Source: Candidatus Roizmanbacteria bacterium GW2011_GWC1_37_12 (lineage in GTDB: Bacteria > Patescibacteriota > Microgenomatia > UBA1406 > GWC2-37-13). From it: a stretch of DNA of 64,000 nt. Position 1 is the first letter of the stretch. Each line of letters opens with the position of its first letter. Below are positions 62,777-64,000 of the stretch, piece after piece. The position numbers were made by a program, and so were the translations under genes. The stretch spans positions 17,074-81,073 of the forward strand of contig LBST01000001.1 in NCBI GenBank assembly GCA_000991135.1, written 5' to 3'. Below the pieces are notes generated by a model. That model ran no database searches. It had not been told where the DNA came from and saw nothing but the letters and a program-made list of their open reading frames with translations.

Positions 62777-64000
62777 TTATCTTATTAGTACCGGGTTCAG
62801 CCAGTCGGCGTGTAATCCGTTGTTGCTTTCGCCTGTCTTTTGAACAATTAACGACAACTTATCAATTCCATAAATTGAAACCGAGATTGATTCCGGCAGG
62901 TCATACTTCCCTTTAGGTTTAGATCTATATAGTTCACGTCCGTCTCCTTGAATAATAAAAACTGCTTTGTTTTGATCCCCGGCTTCAGTATCAATCCCAA
63001 AATCCGTTATTAATTTGGAAAATCTTTTACCCAAACCATAACTTATCTCGGAATTTGCATGAGCCCCGATTCCTTGATTATAGAAATAATAGTTATTCGA
63101 AAGTCTGTTCCAATATTTGACTCCCCTAGCTGACTCAACGGTCATATTGATCATCGGTTTCAAATAGTCTTGCTGAATTCCAACCGGTGTGATCTTTGTT
63201 AACGAGATTGGCTTGCCCAAGAAATAGCTGTAATTTTTTGTTATTAAAAACCCCATAAAAACAACAGAGGCGGCCACAACCCATAAATAATTTTTTCTGA
63301 TAAACGAAGAAAAATATCGAACAAAAATATAAATAAAGGTTACTATCTGGAACATCGATATATATAAAGTAAGTGAACGCGTTGTTTCTGTCGAAAACGG
63401 CCAATAGACCTGATCGGGATAGTTAAAAGCCATACTGACGTACATGTTCAAAAATATTCCTAGACTAACAATTGACAATAAACCAATAGTGTGGGTTAAT
63501 TTTTTCTCAATTTTAAAGAAATAAAAGATTATCACAAAGCCTAAAAGATGAAATAAATAACGTTCGTGACTTTGTGTTAAAAGATGAAAAAAAGATAAAA
63601 TCACCAAGGCTGATGATAAGACGAATTGTTTTAGTGATTCTTCTTTTTTCGCCAAAAAAATATTTAAAGAGGCAATAAAATAAAAAAGGCTGAATAATAA
63701 CAGTCCAAACTGTTTTGCGTTGATAATTCCTAATACAAGAGTCTTGTCAGAAATCTTCATGCCATTTAATCCAGAGGCAATCCACCAACCGTTGAAAGCA
63801 TTGAGAGAGTACCAGGGAAACCAATTGGAATTGACGGTAAATAGATTAAGCAAACTAGCCATCTCGCGATAAAACCAGAAGGGAAATATAATTATGGCAA
63901 AAGTTCCAAGGCTTACGGCAAAGGATTTTATCAAATCACTAAAAGAATATTTTTTGTAGATAAAAAGATAAAAAATAGGAATAAAAAGAATGTTTTGCCA
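62777..64000 (-). CDS. Multi-pass membrane protein, GT-C-like, N-terminus outside the window
   Basis: The frame is open to the right edge (it reads WQNILFIPIFYLFIYKKYSF at the boundary), so about 407 residues of the C-terminal part are present. Some nine membrane helices are visible, with WFPWYSLNAFNGWWIASGLN in an outer loop, and an external C-terminal beta domain (about last 130 residues, with IQGDGRELYRSKPKGKYDLP). The C-terminal fold recalls NPCBM-like or sugar-binding domains. Likely a polyprenyl-sugar-dependent glycosyltransferase. First gene of the three-gene run as far as seen. Confidence 0.65.
   Translation of the reverse strand, partial: WQNILFIPIFYLFIYKKYSFSDLIKSFAVSLGTFAIIIFPFWFYREMASLLNLFTVNSNWFPWYSLNAFNGWWIASGLNGMKISDKTLVLGIINAKQFGLLLFSLFYFIASLNIFLAKKEESLKQFVLSSALVILSFFHLLTQSHERYLFHLLGFVIIFYFFKIEKKLTHTIGLLSIVSLGIFLNMYVSMAFNYPDQVYWPFSTETTRSLTLYISMFQIVTFIYIFVRYFSSFIRKNYLWVVAASVVFMGFLITKNYSYFLGKPISLTKITPVGIQQDYLKPMINMTVESARGVKYWNRLSNNYYFYNQGIGAHANSEISYGLGKRFSKLITDFGIDTEAGDQNKAVFIIQGDGRELYRSKPKGKYDLPESISVSIYGIDKLSLIVQKTGESNNGLHADWLNPVLIR

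Overview
The window looks like part of the genome of a Patescibacteria (CPR) bacterium, most like the Microgenomates branch. This is inferred from gene content and style, not from a marker gene. Genes are compact and AT-rich. The gene set includes a run of GT4 glycosyltransferases, WecG/TagA, MreB, a prepilin peptidase, a sortase, a DUF5667-like surface protein, DUF2207 and a 23S-IVS-type four-helix bundle protein. Four to five tRNA genes are scattered singly. TGA is used as stop and tRNA-Trp has anticodon CCA, so the code is standard.

Layout. 0-5 kb: a coiled-coil protein cut by the window edge, a BrnT/BrnA toxin-antitoxin pair, GalT, peptidyl-tRNA hydrolase, a REP-associated tyrosine transposase between identical 35-bp repeats, and an XRE regulator. 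5-10 kb: four GT4 glycosyltransferases in one tightly coupled operon. 10-17 kb: glutaredoxin-like protein, ICMT-like methyltransferase, two tRNAs, a nucleotidyltransferase, DUF2207 protein and three small HExxH proteins. 17-24 kb: NrnA-like DHH protein, a P-loop kinase, a histidine phosphatase, a large secreted Cys-rich protein, two tRNAs. 22.8-31.7 kb: a winged-helix/PEP-mobile-domain fusion with an HD protein, an APH-like kinase, a second BrnT/BrnA pair, a TrmB regulator divergent from a dehydrogenase, and a radical-SAM-like gene lying between an SDR gene and a remnant of a second SDR. 31.7-42.2 kb: FtsK-gamma-like protein, TagA operon, MreB, PEGA protein, sortase, four-helix protein, Tmk, two tandem NDKs, a P-loop kinase, prepilin peptidase. 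42.2-58 kb: a cluster of membrane-anchored SH3 proteins, a protein with an internal twin-arginine signal fused to a phage-structural-type domain, two very large paralogous tail-like proteins, a beta-helix protein, an orphan dCache sensor, three TatA, TatC, a PrsW-like protein and an 856-aa envelope protein. 58-64 kb: a Fic-like protein with a lost active site and three large membrane glycosylation-type proteins.

Four cross-cutting signals stand out. (1) Several families of short palindromic or low-complexity repeats sit between genes and also, in frame, inside galT, pth, mreB, tmk, pilD, DUF2207, DHH, PEGA, TMTC-like and other genes, much like Rickettsia palindromic elements. (2) Many genes have a -10 box 7-11 bases before the ATG and no Shine-Dalgarno, which implies leaderless or near-leaderless mRNAs; the tatA genes and brnA keep strong Shine-Dalgarno sites. 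(3) A cassette of tiny membrane proteins (about 60 + 35 + 32 aa) occurs three times, each time behind a related palindrome that overlaps the -35 box; the same type of box precedes the transposase and the XRE regulator. (4) A complete Tat translocase sits next to a candidate Tat substrate carrying a phage-type domain and next to tail-fibre-like proteins, which suggests a domesticated phage-derived surface structure. Points 3 and 4 are the best candidates for an undescribed system. No CRISPR array, rRNA or insertion sequence of the classical type was seen.
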